A stretch of DNA of 40,681 nucleotides from Syntrophobacterales bacterium. Lineage in GTDB: Bacteria > Desulfobacterota > Desulfobaccia > Desulfobaccales > 0-14-0-80-60-11. Shown here piece after piece: positions 16,237 through 24,977 of the stretch (the first letter of the stretch is position 1; the number at the start of each line of letters is the position of its first letter). Both the position numbers and the translations under genes were made by a program. The stretch spans positions 1-40,681 of the forward strand of contig JAILZL010000028.1 in NCBI GenBank assembly GCA_023512475.1. The letters run 5' to 3'. The notes beneath the pieces were generated by a model. That model searched no databases, was not told the DNA's origin, and saw only the letters and a program-made list of their open reading frames with translations.

Positions 16237-16364
16237 ACCGGCACCGTAGGAAAAACGGGCCGCCAGACCCGGACCGCCCTGCGGCCCCGGCGCCCCGTCG
16301 CCGCCCCGGTGAAGGGAACCGGCCCGGGGCGGGCTCCACACCATTATTCGGAAAGAGAACCTTT

Positions 16365-18290
16365 ATGATCCTGGCCTTCATCGGACAACCCAACTGCGGC
16401 AAGAGCACCATTTTCAACTATTACAGCGGCTATCAGGCCATCGTCTCCAATTTCCCCGGCACCACGGTGAAATACACCGTCAGCCGGGTGGTGCACGGCG
16501 GGGAGGAGCTCACCTGTGTGGACCTCCCCGGGGTCTATTCCCTGACCTCCATCGACCAGGCGGAGCTGGAGTCCCGCAATTACCTCCTCAAGGAAGAGGC
16601 GGATGTCATCATCAACGTCATTGACGCCTCGCTTCTGTCCCGCAGCCTGGAGCTCACCCTGGAGCTCATGAGTCTGGAGCGGCCCATGGTGGTGGTCCTC
16701 AACATGATGGACGAGGCGGAGCGCAAAGGCATCCGCCTCAAGCCCACGCTCCTGTCCCATCTCCTGGGGGTGCCGGTGGTGACCACGGTGGCCTCCCAGG
16801 GCAAGGGGCTGACGGAACTCCTGGACACCGCGGTGGAGGCCGGACGCCTGCAGATCCGGCCGGCGGCGGTCACCTTCAGCCGGGACGTGGAGGAGGAGAT
16901 CGCCGAGCTCTCCGACTCGCTGGACCCCAAGCTGGCCCAGGAGCTGGGACTGCCGTGGCGGTTTTTTCTCATCAAACTCCTGGAGGATGACCCGTATCTG
17001 TTGGAGGAGGTGGGGCGGCGCCATCCGGAGGTCATCCCTCTGGTGCGCAACCATCAGAAAATCCTGGCCCACAGCCACGGCCGGCCGCCGGAGACGGTGA
17101 TCTCCTCAGAGCGCCATGCCTTGGCGGTGAATCTCTTTGAGCAGGTGGCCCGGGTGATCCCGGCGGAAAAGCCCAAGTGGCGGGACCGCCTGGACTGGGT
17201 GGCCACCCACCGGGTCTGGGGGTATGGGCTGCTCATCCTCGTGCTGGGCCTGTTTTTTCAGGTGGTCTTCCGGGTGGGCCAGGCGGCGGAGGAGTTCCTC
17301 CTGTCGTATCTGGAGCTCTCCCAGGCATTCCTCAAAGAAAGCCTGGGGGAAGCCTCCCTGGCCTACCACTTGGTGGGGGAAGGGGTACTCCTGGGGATCT
17401 TTGGGGGCATCGGCATTGTGGCCCCGTACCTGGTGCCCTTCCTGGTGGGCCTGGCCCTGCTGGAGGATTCCGGTTACCTCCCCCGGGTGGCCTTCCTCAT
17501 GGACAATCTCATGCACCGCCTGGGGCTGCACGGCAAATCCATCATCCCCTTCATCCTGGGGTATGGCTGCAGCGTGCCCGCGGTGATGGCCACCCGCATC
17601 CTGGAGAGCCCCCGGGACCGGCTGGTGGTGGCCCTCCTGTCCATCCTCATCCCCTGTTCGGCCCGCTCCGTCATCATCTTCGCCTTGGTGGCGGCCATCC
17701 TGGGACCCTACTGGGGCTTGGCGGTCTATCTCCTCAACCTGGTGATCATCGCCCTCCTGGGCCGCCTGTCCACCTGGCTGGTTAAGGAGGTCTCCCCCGG
17801 ACTGCTGATGGAGATCCCCGAATACCGCCTCCCCACCCTGAAAAATGTCTTCCATAAGTCCTGGCGCAGTCTTAAGGACTTCATTGTGGTGGCCTGGCCC
17901 ATCCTCATCGTGGGGAGCACGGTGTTGAGCCTCCTCAAGTTCTACGGCTTCAACGACTGGGTGAACGCCCTGTTCACCCCCCTGACCGATGTCCTGGACC
18001 TGCCCGCGGCGGTGGGCACCACCCTCATTTTCGGCATCATGCGCAAGGAGCTTTCCCTGGTGATGCTCCATGAAGCCCTGGGCACCACCCAGCCGGAGAC
18101 CGTGCTCAGCCACGCCCAGCTCCTCACCTTTACGGTGTTTGTGTTGTTCTACATCCCCTGTGCCGCCACCATCGCCGCCCTGGGCCGGGAGGTGGGCTGG
18201 AAGGGCGCGGCCATCGGGGTGGTGGGCTCCCTCACTTTGGCCCTGGGACTGGCCTTGGTGACCCGGGGCCTGGCGACCCTTTTCCTCTGA
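16365..18290 (+). CDS. feoB: Ferrous iron transporter FeoB
   Basis: A 641-residue protein. The N-terminal G domain has G1 GQPNCGKST (7-15), the G2 Thr in NFPGTTV, G3 DLPG (53-56) and G4 NMMD (113-116). It is followed by a GDI-like helical domain to about residue 270 and a membrane part with the two gate segments and the core (for example GYGCSVPAVMATRILE, then the CSARS stretch LIPCSARSVIIFALVA). It imports Fe(II) across the inner membrane. It is shorter than E. coli FeoB (773) because the C-terminal cytoplasmic end is short; no feoA or feoC is adjacent. The ATG has GGAAAGAG upstream, and a stem-loop terminator follows the gene. Confidence 0.96.
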   Translation: MILAFIGQPNCGKSTIFNYYSGYQAIVSNFPGTTVKYTVSRVVHGGEELTCVDLPGVYSLTSIDQAELESRNYLLKEEADVIINVIDASLLSRSLELTLELMSLERPMVVVLNMMDEAERKGIRLKPTLLSHLLGVPVVTTVASQGKGLTELLDTAVEAGRLQIRPAAVTFSRDVEEEIAELSDSLDPKLAQELGLPWRFFLIKLLEDDPYLLEEVGRRHPEVIPLVRNHQKILAHSHGRPPETVISSERHALAVNLFEQVARVIPAEKPKWRDRLDWVATHRVWGYGLLILVLGLFFQVVFRVGQAAEEFLLSYLELSQAFLKESLGEASLAYHLVGEGVLLGIFGGIGIVAPYLVPFLVGLALLEDSGYLPRVAFLMDNLMHRLGLHGKSIIPFILGYGCSVPAVMATRILESPRDRLVVALLSILIPCSARSVIIFALVAAILGPYWGLAVYLLNLVIIALLGRLSTWLVKEVSPGLLMEIPEYRLPTLKNVFHKSWRSLKDFIVVAWPILIVGSTVLSLLKFYGFNDWVNALFTPLTDVLDLPAAVGTTLIFGIMRKELSLVMLHEALGTTQPETVLSHAQLLTFTVFVLFYIPCAATIAALGREVGWKGAAIGVVGSLTLALGLALVTRGLATLFL

Positions 18291-18317
18291 GCGGCGTGGC
18301 CGGCCCCGCCCCGCCCG

Positions 18318-18355
18318 GACCCCGCCTGCTCCACCCCCGGGAGGCGGGGTCTTTT
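18318..18355 (+). terminator. Rho-independent terminator of feoB
   Basis: GACCCCGCCT (18318-18327) pairs perfectly with AGGCGGGGTC (18342-18351), with a 14-nt loop and TTTT directly after. Confidence 0.75.
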
Positions 18356-18378
18356 GTGGACCTGTGTCCCGATTATGT

Positions 18379-18407
18379 TTGCAATTCCCGGGACTGCGGC
18401 TGACAAT
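18379..18407 (+). promoter_or_regulatory. Putative promoter of the small membrane protein/M15 pair
   Basis: TTGCAA (18379-18384) and GACAAT (18402-18407) are separated by 17 nt. This is just downstream of the feoB terminator and 33 nt before the next start codon. Confidence 0.5.
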
Positions 18408-18439
18408 GGCAGGAGACTGCCGCCAAGGAGGGCTGCGCC

Positions 18440-18802
18440 ATGCTCCGCTCCGCCGAAGTGCTGGTCGACCGGGTGCTGGCCGATGAGAAACTGCTGGCCC
18501 AGTTCAAAGACGACCCTCAGATCCTGAGCCGGGTGGCCCAGGAGGTCATCGGGGAGCTGCCTCCCATGCCTCCGGACACCTGGATCTACCGGCTGGTGGT
18601 GGGATCCCTGGGCCTCACGGTGCTCATCGTGGTGGTGGGGGCCATTATTCTCTCCCTCCGTAACGTTCAGGAAATCCCCGCCATCCTGACCGCCATCGGC
18701 TCCGCCGCGGTGGGAGCCCTGGCGGCCTGCTGGCCCCCTCCCCCGGCAGTGATCCCGGGCTGGGGCCGGAAGGCCGAGCCCTCCCTCACGAGGAAGAGGT
18801 GA
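18440..18802 (+). CDS. Small membrane protein with two TM helices (holin-like topology)
   Basis: 120 residues; the family is not recognised. A charged helical N-terminus (1-50) is followed by two hydrophobic segments: IYRLVVGSLGLTVLIVVVGA (about 54-77) and AILTAIGSAAVGALAACW (about 86-104), then a basic tail ending LTRKR. It has an ideal AAGGAGG before the ATG. The gene ends 4 nt before the next, a peptidoglycan-hydrolase-like gene without a signal peptide, so translational coupling is likely. Size, topology and partner resemble a holin, but there is no sequence match to claim. Confidence 0.6.
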   Translation: MLRSAEVLVDRVLADEKLLAQFKDDPQILSRVAQEVIGELPPMPPDTWIYRLVVGSLGLTVLIVVVGAIILSLRNVQEIPAILTAIGSAAVGALAACWPPPPAVIPGWGRKAEPSLTRKR

Positions 18803-18806
18803 CATC

Positions 18807-19538
18807 ATGGACATGACCCTGAGGATTCTGGGAAGAGATGAGAGATACCGGGGGGTGGTCCGGGTGCAGGTTCCGGGCATCTACCCCAAGGGGAGCCCCT
18901 TGCCGGCGCACATGGCCCGGCTGGTGGAACCGGCGGCCGAAGCGCTGGCCCGGGTCTATCAGGAAATCGTGGCGGAGGGCGGACATCTCTACATCAGCGA
19001 CATGTTTCGCAGCGCCGAGATGCAGCAGAAGGCCCATGAGGACTGGAAGGCGGGCCGGAAAACCGCCTACAGCCCCCCCGCCTGCGGCAGCGTGCATGAG
19101 TCGGGCCGGGCCATCGACATCGACGCCTTCGACACCGGCATCGGCCACAAGCGGGTGCGGGAGATCCTCAACCGCCACGGCTGGGTGAACATCGTCGCCA
19201 CCCTCACCGGCCCGGAGTGCTGGCACTATGAATTCCGGGAGGAGCGCTGGGAGCGCTACCGCAAAGAGCATGGCTACGCCGCCATGGCCCGGGCCATGAA
19301 AGAGGAGATCGGCAATGTGGCGGGCCGGGAGACCGCGGAAAGCACCGAGGCGGAGGTGAAGTGGCTCCAGGAGGCCTTAAACCGCATCCTGGGCCTCGCC
19401 CTCAAGGTGGACGGCGTCTACGGCGCGGCCACCAAAAAGGCGGTCAAAGAATTCCAGAAAAAATATCACCTGCAGGTAGACGGAGTGGCGGGGCCCATCA
19501 CCAAACGCAGGATCCGGGAGGTGCTGGAGGAGGCCTGA
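18807..19538 (+). CDS. M15-family peptidoglycan peptidase with C-terminal PG-binding domain (endolysin-like)
   Basis: A 243-residue protein. Residues about 55-145 carry VanY/M15 zinc-peptidase motifs: SDMFRSAEMQ, GSVHESGRAIDID (zinc ligands H97 and D104) and ECWHYEF (H140 zinc ligand, E137 catalytic position). Residues about 178-241 form a PG_binding_1 domain (WLQEALNRIL, then KVDGVYGAATKKAVKEFQ). It cleaves D-Ala or L-Ala/D-Glu peptide bonds in peptidoglycan. There is no signal peptide or TM segment, so it cannot reach the wall by Sec; this is typical of phage endolysins and fits the upstream holin-like gene. GAGG lies 7 nt before the ATG. Confidence 0.86.
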   Translation: MDMTLRILGRDERYRGVVRVQVPGIYPKGSPLPAHMARLVEPAAEALARVYQEIVAEGGHLYISDMFRSAEMQQKAHEDWKAGRKTAYSPPACGSVHESGRAIDIDAFDTGIGHKRVREILNRHGWVNIVATLTGPECWHYEFREERWERYRKEHGYAAMARAMKEEIGNVAGRETAESTEAEVKWLQEALNRILGLALKVDGVYGAATKKAVKEFQKKYHLQVDGVAGPITKRRIREVLEEA

Positions 19539-19712
19539 GGCCCGAATTTCTCCGGTGACCCGGGCCAAAAGTTTTCAGGGAGGGAGACCGGGGCGCTGGC
19601 CTCTGCCTCCTTACCCAGAGCCATTTCCTCAAGTCCTTATCCCGGGGTGCGGGGGATTGGCGAGGCGCCACTGCTCTGTTGCTTTCCCCTCCAAGCACTT
19701 CCGCCGCCGGTC

Positions 19713-21059
19713 TCATGTGAAGAGAGAGGCCACCAGCTCGGCCTGACGGGCCGCGGCCCCCTGATGAGCGGCAAGGCAGCTCCGGGCCCGGGCCCCGGCC
19801 CGGCGGGCGGCCTCCGGGTCGGCCAGCCGGGAGTGCACTGCCGCGGCGAGGGTCTCCGCGTCATGAACGATGGTCAGGGCGTCCACGGCCGTGAGCATCT
19901 CCTGGGCCCAGCGGAAATTGTGGAGGTGCGGGCCGCTGACGGGGGCCACCCCCCAGACGGCCGCCTCCAGCAGGTTCTGGCCGCCGTGGGGGATGAGGGA
20001 GCCTCCCACGAAGGCCACGCTGGCCAGGGAGTACAGATCGAACAGATCGCCGATGGTGTCCACCAGAATCACCGGCTCGCCGTGGCGGGCCTGGCCGGCC
20101 TGGAGGCGGCTGAGGCGCAGGGAGGGCAGGGACCTGGCCTCGGCCAGGGCGGCCACCGCGGGAGCCCGTTCCGGATGGCGGGGCGCCAGGATCAGAAGCA
20201 GGGCCGGGAAGGAGGCCCGCAGCCGGACAAAGGCCTCCAGCACCGCCTCTTCCTCCCCGGCGTGGGTGGAGGCGGCCAGAAACACCGGTGAGGCCAAAAG
20301 TCTCAGGGCCGCCAGCCACGGCGGCGGGCCGGGCGGCGGCGGGCCCGCCGGGGAAGGGGAGGGGAGGGGGGAGGCCCCCTGCCGTTCCTGCCAGGACGTC
20401 AGCAGCCGGTCCACCTTGAGATTGCCGGTGACCTGCAGCCGCTCCCGGGGTGCCCCCAACCGGCCGAGACGCGCCGCATCCTCCGGGGACCCGGCAGCCA
20501 GGACGTCAAACAGGGACAGAAAGGCGGCCGCCAGAGAGGGGACCCGGAGATAGCGCCGGAAAGAGCGCTCCGAGAGGCGGGCGTTCAGCAGGGCCAGCCT
20601 GACCCCCTGGTCCCTCGCCCTGAGCAGGAAGCCGGGCCACAGTTCCGACTCCAGGGCCAGGAAGGCATCGGGCTGAAGGACCCTCAGGGCCCGGAAGACC
20701 GCCCACGGCAGATCCAACGGGAAATAGCAGACGGTGGCCTGGGGCGCGAAGAGCCGCCGAGCCACCTCCTGGCCGGTGGCGGTGCCGGTGGAGATGGTGA
20801 GGGAAGCCTCCGGCAGCCGCCGCCTAAGTTCCGCCACCAGGGGCGGGGCGCTGGCGATCTCCCCCACGGACACCCCATGCAGCCAGAGCCGGGGGCGCCC
20901 CGGGGGTGGGGGCGGCGGCGGGGTGAGACCCAGGCGGGGGGCGAAACTCTCCTGGGCTCCCCGCCGGCAAAGATGGCGGTAATACAGGGGCCAGCCCGCC
21001 AGCCCGATAAGGCCGGTGAGGGTGAAGTAGCCCCCCAAAAAGAGTCGGCGTCCCAGCAT
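19713..21059 (-). CDS. waaA: 3-deoxy-D-manno-octulosonic acid (Kdo) transferase
   Basis: About 448 residues from the ATG at 21059 (a GTG at 21116 is in frame but adds an unlikely N-terminus). An N-terminal membrane anchor (about 8-26) is followed by HGVSVGEIASA with the catalytic Glu (E67), SELWPGFL, GNLKVD, and the C-terminal GT30 features STHAGEEEAVLEAF, PRHPERAP and GGQNLLEAAVWG. It adds Kdo from CMP-Kdo to lipid A precursor on the inner face of the inner membrane. A Pro/Ser/Gly-rich insert (about residues 222-246) and a run of seven prolines near 47-53 are unusual extras. The gene proves an LPS-type envelope. Confidence 0.93.
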   Translation of the reverse strand: MLGRRLFLGGYFTLTGLIGLAGWPLYYRHLCRRGAQESFAPRLGLTPPPPPPPGRPRLWLHGVSVGEIASAPPLVAELRRRLPEASLTISTGTATGQEVARRLFAPQATVCYFPLDLPWAVFRALRVLQPDAFLALESELWPGFLLRARDQGVRLALLNARLSERSFRRYLRVPSLAAAFLSLFDVLAAGSPEDAARLGRLGAPRERLQVTGNLKVDRLLTSWQERQGASPLPSPSPAGPPPPGPPPWLAALRLLASPVFLAASTHAGEEEAVLEAFVRLRASFPALLLILAPRHPERAPAVAALAEARSLPSLRLSRLQAGQARHGEPVILVDTIGDLFDLYSLASVAFVGGSLIPHGGQNLLEAAVWGVAPVSGPHLHNFRWAQEMLTAVDALTIVHDAETLAAAVHSRLADPEAARRAGARARSCLAAHQGAAARQAELVASLFT

Positions 21060-21691
21060 TCTTGTTTTATAAGAAATTTTATTGTCCTGTGAGAATATTG
21101 TGGGCCCCCTTCCCACGGCGGCAGGCCGGCCCAGTTCGCCGGGGAAGTCTCAGGGATAGCCCGCATTCTCAGGCGCCCGTGAGGCGGGTTACCCCGCGAT
21201 TAAGGGCCTCGGGGGATCTCCCCCAGGATTCCTGGGGCATCAGGTGCTCCTTGGGCCTGTCCTCCTTGCGGGCCGGACCCGCACTACTGGGTGCGCCATC
21301 CGCCTCTGTCCCGGCCCTGAAACCGGAGGAAACGCCAAAAACTGCGCCGCCGGAGGTCAGGCCCTGTCCCGGCGGGCAGCCGACCGCCCCGGGGATGAGT
21401 CCGGCCCCGCCCGGGACCGGGAAACGGCCTCGGGGCCGGGACCCAGGCCTCTCCCACACCTTGTCCCCCTCCCTTCCGCTCCCGGCGGGCAAGGGAGGCA
21501 GGCATGGCGCCTCTTTTCCGCCCGGCCGGGGAGGGCGCGGGCCGTGATCCTCTGCCCCGGCCCTCCCCGGGCCACCTTGCCGCTCCGCCGCCTCATCTCA
21601 GGGCAGCCGCGCAGGAAAAGCCTGCTTTGCCGGGCCAAGGCGAGGGTGAGGCGCCTCGGCGGCTTCCCCCTCCACCTATATTAACTATAGT
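21060..21691. other. Long gap between the Nudix gene and waaA, no gene recognised
   Basis: About 630 nt of very GC-rich sequence. Several open frames exist on both strands, but all are Arg/Pro/Gly-rich and match no family. No RNase P, tmRNA, SRP or tRNA signature was seen. A short AT-rich patch with ATAAAA lies just upstream of the waaA start and may be its promoter. Confidence 0.5.
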
Positions 21692-21702
21692 TCATAATAT
21701 CT
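21676..21702. repeat. AT-rich palindrome at the 3' end of the Nudix gene
   Basis: AACTATAGTT (21683-21692) is a perfect palindrome, flanked by ATATT and AATAT arms. It abuts the Nudix stop codon. There is no GC stem, so it is not a classical terminator. Confidence 0.5.
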
Positions 21703-22156
21703 TGGCCCGGGCCAGCCACTGGGGCCGTTCCCGGCGGTAGTCCGCCAGAATCCGGGCATGGTCGAAGGCCAGAGGCGCCGGCAGGTCCTCCAGGGGGAAC
21801 ACCCTGACCTCCGCGGCATCATCCGCGGCGTGGGGGTCGCCTTGGGCGGTGGCCACAAACACCACGGTGATGGTGTGCTGGCGGGGATCCCGGTCCGGAG
21901 CGGAGTAGGCGTGGAACTGCCCCAGCAGATGCACCTTGAGCCCGGTCTCCTCCCAGGCCTCCCGTTTAGCCGCGTCCTCCAGGGTCTCGCCATATTCCAC
22001 AAACCCCCCGGGCAGGGCCCAGCCGAAGGGCGGTTTGGCCCGGCGGATGAGCACCAGGCCCCGATCCTCCAGCTCGATGATCAGATCCACGGTGGGGACC
22101 GGATTCCGGTGTCGCCGGAACACGTAACCGCAGCGGGGGCAGGTTTCCTCTCCCAT
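21692..22156 (-). CDS. Nudix hydrolase with N-terminal zinc ribbon
   Basis: A 154-residue protein. C6-x2-C9 ([14 protein letters not shown]) is a short zinc-finger-like lead-in as in NudC/ADP-ribose pyrophosphatase-like Nudix proteins. The Nudix box spans residues 51-73 with G51, E57, R65, E66, E69 and E70 all present, so it should be an active Mg-dependent pyrophosphohydrolase. The substrate (ADP-ribose, NADH or a nucleotide) is not determined. No SD precedes the ATG at 22156; instead TATTAT ends about 12 nt upstream, suggesting a leaderless or very short-leader mRNA. AT palindromes lie at both ends of the gene. Confidence 0.9.
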   Translation of the reverse strand: MGEETCPRCGYVFRRHRNPVPTVDLIIELEDRGLVLIRRAKPPFGWALPGGFVEYGETLEDAAKREAWEETGLKVHLLGQFHAYSAPDRDPRQHTITVVFVATAQGDPHAADDAAEVRVFPLEDLPAPLAFDHARILADYRRERPQWLARAKIL

Positions 22157-22167
22157 GATTAGTTTAC

Positions 22168-22181
22168 ATAATATATATTAT
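22168..22181. promoter_or_regulatory. Perfect 14-bp AT palindrome at the Nudix promoter
   Basis: ATAATATATATTAT is self-complementary over all 14 bp. It lies 12 nt upstream of the Nudix start codon and supplies the likely -10 box, so it could be an operator, or simply the promoter's AT core. Confidence 0.45.
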
Positions 22182-22187
22182 CAGACA

Positions 22188-22763
22188 TTATTTGAATTCC
22201 TGCTTCACCAACCGCTTCAGGTCCTCATACGGCAGGGCCGCAATGCGCCACACCCCATCCGCAGGATCCCGCACCATCTCGAAGCGGAACTGCTCCTGGG
22301 TTTTGGGGTCCGCAAATATCACCGTGGCCCGCTCCCCCCGCTGTTCAATTCTGGCGGTGCTCACCGCCGCGGCCAGCCCCAGAATCTGGGCATTGCTGAG
22401 GTTGTGCAGGTATTTCTCCATCCCGGTCTTGATCAGGGGGATCAGCCCCTCCACCGCCTTGGGGGGGATGGCCCGGGCCAGCTTCTCCAGGACCCGCCGC
22501 CCGAAGCGCTCCACCGCATCCGGCTCCGGGGAGCCCGGCAGCACCTGAGCCAGATCCTCGGCCGCCTCCCGGCCCAAATGGGAGACGATGGACGGCAGGT
22601 CCAGATAAAAGAGCAGCCGGTCCAGGTCCCGGGTCTTCAGGGCTATCACCATCTGCTGCAGGGCATAGCGGGGGGAGTTGAGCCAGCGCCAATATCCATA
22701 ACCCCCGGCCACGGCGGCCAGGACCGCCACCAGGACCGCCAGTCTCGCCACCTGGCTGCGCAT
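22188..22763 (-). CDS. DUF2939-like membrane-anchored/exported protein
   Basis: A 191-residue protein with an N-terminal signal-anchor (VARLAVLVAVLAAVAGGYGYW, residues 5-25 approximately), then a helical region starting SPRYALQQMVIALKTRDLDR, typical of DUF2939 proteins, and a C-terminal beta part (ATVIFADPKTQEQF). Its job is unknown; it probably sits in the periplasm. The ATG has GGAGG 6 nt upstream. It ends about 30 nt before the Nudix start. Confidence 0.72.
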   Translation of the reverse strand: MRSQVARLAVLVAVLAAVAGGYGYWRWLNSPRYALQQMVIALKTRDLDRLLFYLDLPSIVSHLGREAAEDLAQVLPGSPEPDAVERFGRRVLEKLARAIPPKAVEGLIPLIKTGMEKYLHNLSNAQILGLAAAVSTARIEQRGERATVIFADPKTQEQFRFEMVRDPADGVWRIAALPYEDLKRLVKQEFK

Positions 22764-23001
22764 GTTACGCCTCCTCCATCACCGCAGGGCCGGGAGTTGA
22801 AAAGCCCCGGGAGATGGACTATGTATTAGGAAGTCGCGGCCGCGTGCTTACCGCCCGCCACGCCCGGGCCGCCGGACGGCAGCGCCCGGCCCCGATCCCT
22901 GCCTGGGGCGGGCAGCGCCGGCGGGAAAAGACGGCCAGGGGTGCCCGGCGCCTGCCCCTGTCCGTTTCATTATATGCCAACTCCAGCATTCGGCATCATT
23001 T

Positions 23002-23394
23002 ATGCTTGCAGAAAAAATCGTCTCCCGCCATCCGCTGGACAACGGCCTGACTTTGGAGTTCCGGGATCTGTCCCGCCACACCGCCGGCGACCGCTGGCAG
23101 GTGACCCTGGAAGCCCGCATCGCCGTGCCGGTGCGGCCGGAATTTCTGCCCCCGGAGCTCCAGGACCGCTGGGAGGAGGTGGCCCAGGCCCTGGGGCCGG
23201 AGGTGTATTTCTGCCATCAGGAGACCCGCAACTTTGTGGACGAGCGCCTGGTGCCGGAGCTCCTCCAGGAAATGGAGACCCGCCTGCTTCAGGGGGTGAA
23301 GCGTTACGTCAGCCATCCGGAGTTCGGGCCCCGTTTCCTGCGGCGGCGCTATCACGAGTATCTGGAGCGCTCCCGCTGGTGGCGGGAGGAGTAA
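23002..23394 (+). CDS. Conserved-looking hypothetical protein
   Basis: 130 residues, family not recognised. It is soluble, with balanced composition: an N-terminal beta-rich part (LTLEFRDLSRHTAGDRWQVT, then LEARIAVPV) and an amphipathic helical C-terminal half rich in Glu/Arg (VPELLQEMETRLLQG). Codon use follows its neighbours (G/C in third positions) and the composition is protein-like, unlike the shadow frames. A TTATAT stretch about 30 nt upstream may be a -10 box; no SD is visible. Confidence 0.65.
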   Translation: MLAEKIVSRHPLDNGLTLEFRDLSRHTAGDRWQVTLEARIAVPVRPEFLPPELQDRWEEVAQALGPEVYFCHQETRNFVDERLVPELLQEMETRLLQGVKRYVSHPEFGPRFLRRRYHEYLERSRWWREE

Positions 23395-23780
23395 GGGAAA
23401 AGCAATCCTCCCGGGGGAAAAGAGGCGCCCCGCCCCGTGTATCCCGCTCCTTTTCACTCCCTGGCGGCCTTCGCCCCCTTTTCCCCCGAGGGAAGACCTG
23501 GGCGCCGCCCGGGGGGAGGCACCGGCTGAGGCGGCCCAGAAACCGGAAGGGCGCGCCCGACCGGATCCGGGCCGGCGAAGACCCTCCCGCAGCGCCCGGG
23601 GAGAACGGCGGCAAGAACGTCGGCGGTGGCCGGGGCGACCTCCCGCCCCGGTGGGGGATGGCCCCAGGAATTCTGACCCCTGCCCTTCCCTGCCGCCCAC
23701 AAATCGGCCCCAGGCGAGGAGGACAGGGCCCTTTTTTGCCGCGGCGGATTTCAGACCCCCTTCCATGGAGGACGACGGAA
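23395..23780. other. Gap upstream of the RlmI-type gene
   Basis: 386 nt, with no credible coding frame or RNA recognised. It contains a terminator-like hairpin at 23706-23737 and otherwise GC-rich sequence. Confidence 0.5.
23706..23737 (+). terminator. Terminator-like hairpin
   Basis: GGCCC (23706-23710) pairs with GGGCC (23726-23730), then C and TTTTTT (23732-23737). The stem is short, but the U tract is good. Confidence 0.4.
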
Positions 23781-24977
23781 ATGGCGCAGACCAGCGGCCG
23801 GGCCTGGCAGGACCTGCCGGTCATCCGCCTCACCGGCAAAGGCCGGCGGTGGGCCAAAAGCGGCCACCCCTGGATTTACCGGGATGATCTGGCCGAGATG
23901 GTGCCCCTGCCCGCCGGGGAGCTGGTGGCGGTGGTGGGTCCCACCGGGGATTTTCTGGGGCAGGCGTTCTACAGCGCCACCTCCCGCATCGCCCTGCGCC
24001 TGGTCACCCGGCGGGAGGAGGCGGTGGACCGGGAGTTCTGGGCCGCCCGCCTGGAAGGAGCCCTGACCTATCGGGAGCAGGTGGCCCCCGGGGTGGAGGC
24101 CCGGCGCCTGGTTTATGGCGAGGCCGACGGCTTTCCCGGGCTGGTGGTGGACACCTACGGCCCCCATCTGGTCGTCCAGACCCTGCATCCCGGCCCGGAG
24201 CGCCTCCTGCCCCTTTTTCTGGAGCTCCTCACCTCCCGGCTGTCGCCGGCGTCCATCACCCTGCGCCACGATGCCGAGGTGCGTCTGCTGGAAGGGCTGG
24301 CGTTGGAGGTCAGAACCGTTAAAGGGGAAGTGCCGGAGCGTCTGACGATCCGGGAGGGAGATCTCACCTTCCTGGTGGACGTGCTCCGGGGGCAGAAGAC
24401 CGGCCTTTTCCTGGACCAGCGGGAGAACCGGCTGACCGTCCGACTTTACGGCCAGGGGGAGGTGCTGGACGCCTTCGCCTACCAGGGCGGTTTCGGGCTG
24501 CACCTGGCCCGGAACGCCCGGCAGGTCACCCTGGTGGACAGCTCCGCCGCCGCCCTGGAGGTGGCCCGGGAAAACGCCCGCATGAACGGCCTCTCCCACA
24601 TTATTGCCATAAAAGAAAATGTTTTTCATTTTTTGAGAAAGGCCGTCCAGGAGGGGCGGCGCTATGACACCATCGTCCTGGATCCGCCGGCCTTTGCCAA
24701 GAGCCGCCAGGACCGTCCCGGGGCGCTGAGGGGCTATCTGGAGATCAACCGCCAGGCTCTGGAGCTTTTGGCCCCCGGGGGCTGTCTCATCACCTGTTCT
24801 TGTTCTTATAATTTGAGAGAGGAGGAGTTCCTCGACCTTATCCGCCAGGCGGCCCAGGCGGCCGGCCGGGAGCTGCGCCTGGTGGAGCGCCGGGGCGCGG
24901 CCCGGGACCATCCGGCCCTCCTGTCCCTGCCGGAGAGCCTCTATCTCAAGTGCTTTATTTTACATGCCCTTTCCTGA
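23781..24977 (+). CDS. rlmI: 23S rRNA (cytosine-C5)-methyltransferase, RlmI type
   Basis: A 398-residue protein, the length of RlmI (396). An N-terminal PUA domain (about 10-80, including SGHPWIYRDDLAEM) is followed by a linker domain and a Rossmann methyltransferase with LDAFAYQGGFGLHLA (motif I), VLDPPAFAKS (motif IV) and CSCSYNL (catalytic Cys region). RlmI makes m5C1962 in 23S rRNA in E. coli; the exact target here is inferred. The ATG has GGAGG 9 nt upstream. The frame is open back to 22941, but that stretch overlaps another gene and is not coding. Confidence 0.88.
   Translation: MAQTSGRAWQDLPVIRLTGKGRRWAKSGHPWIYRDDLAEMVPLPAGELVAVVGPTGDFLGQAFYSATSRIALRLVTRREEAVDREFWAARLEGALTYREQVAPGVEARRLVYGEADGFPGLVVDTYGPHLVVQTLHPGPERLLPLFLELLTSRLSPASITLRHDAEVRLLEGLALEVRTVKGEVPERLTIREGDLTFLVDVLRGQKTGLFLDQRENRLTVRLYGQGEVLDAFAYQGGFGLHLARNARQVTLVDSSAAALEVARENARMNGLSHIIAIKENVFHFLRKAVQEGRRYDTIVLDPPAFAKSRQDRPGALRGYLEINRQALELLAPGGCLITCSCSYNLREEEFLDLIRQAAQAAGRELRLVERRGAARDHPALLSLPESLYLKCFILHALS

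Larger units (their letters stand above)
16026..16364. other. Divergent purB/feoB control region, no gene
   Basis: This 339-nt gap has no credible coding frame. It holds, from left to right, a dispersed palindrome, the purB -10 element, the feoB promoter with a DtxR/IdeR-like half-site, and about 110 nt of GC-rich feoB leader. Confidence 0.6.

Noticed and set aside
21060-21691. RNase P RNA, tmRNA, SRP RNA or a small gene in the long gap
   Set aside because: None of the universally conserved sequence blocks of these RNAs is visible, and the open frames look like GC-rich noise.
22168-22181. NrdR box, because nrdR is in the window
   Set aside because: The palindrome lacks the conserved C/G pair and flanking ACA/TGT of NrdR boxes, and the gene is not a ribonucleotide reductase.
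22941-23780. N-terminal extension of the RlmI frame by 280 codons
   Set aside because: It overlaps the better-supported 23002-23394 gene in another frame and a terminator-like hairpin. RlmI has its normal length from 23781.
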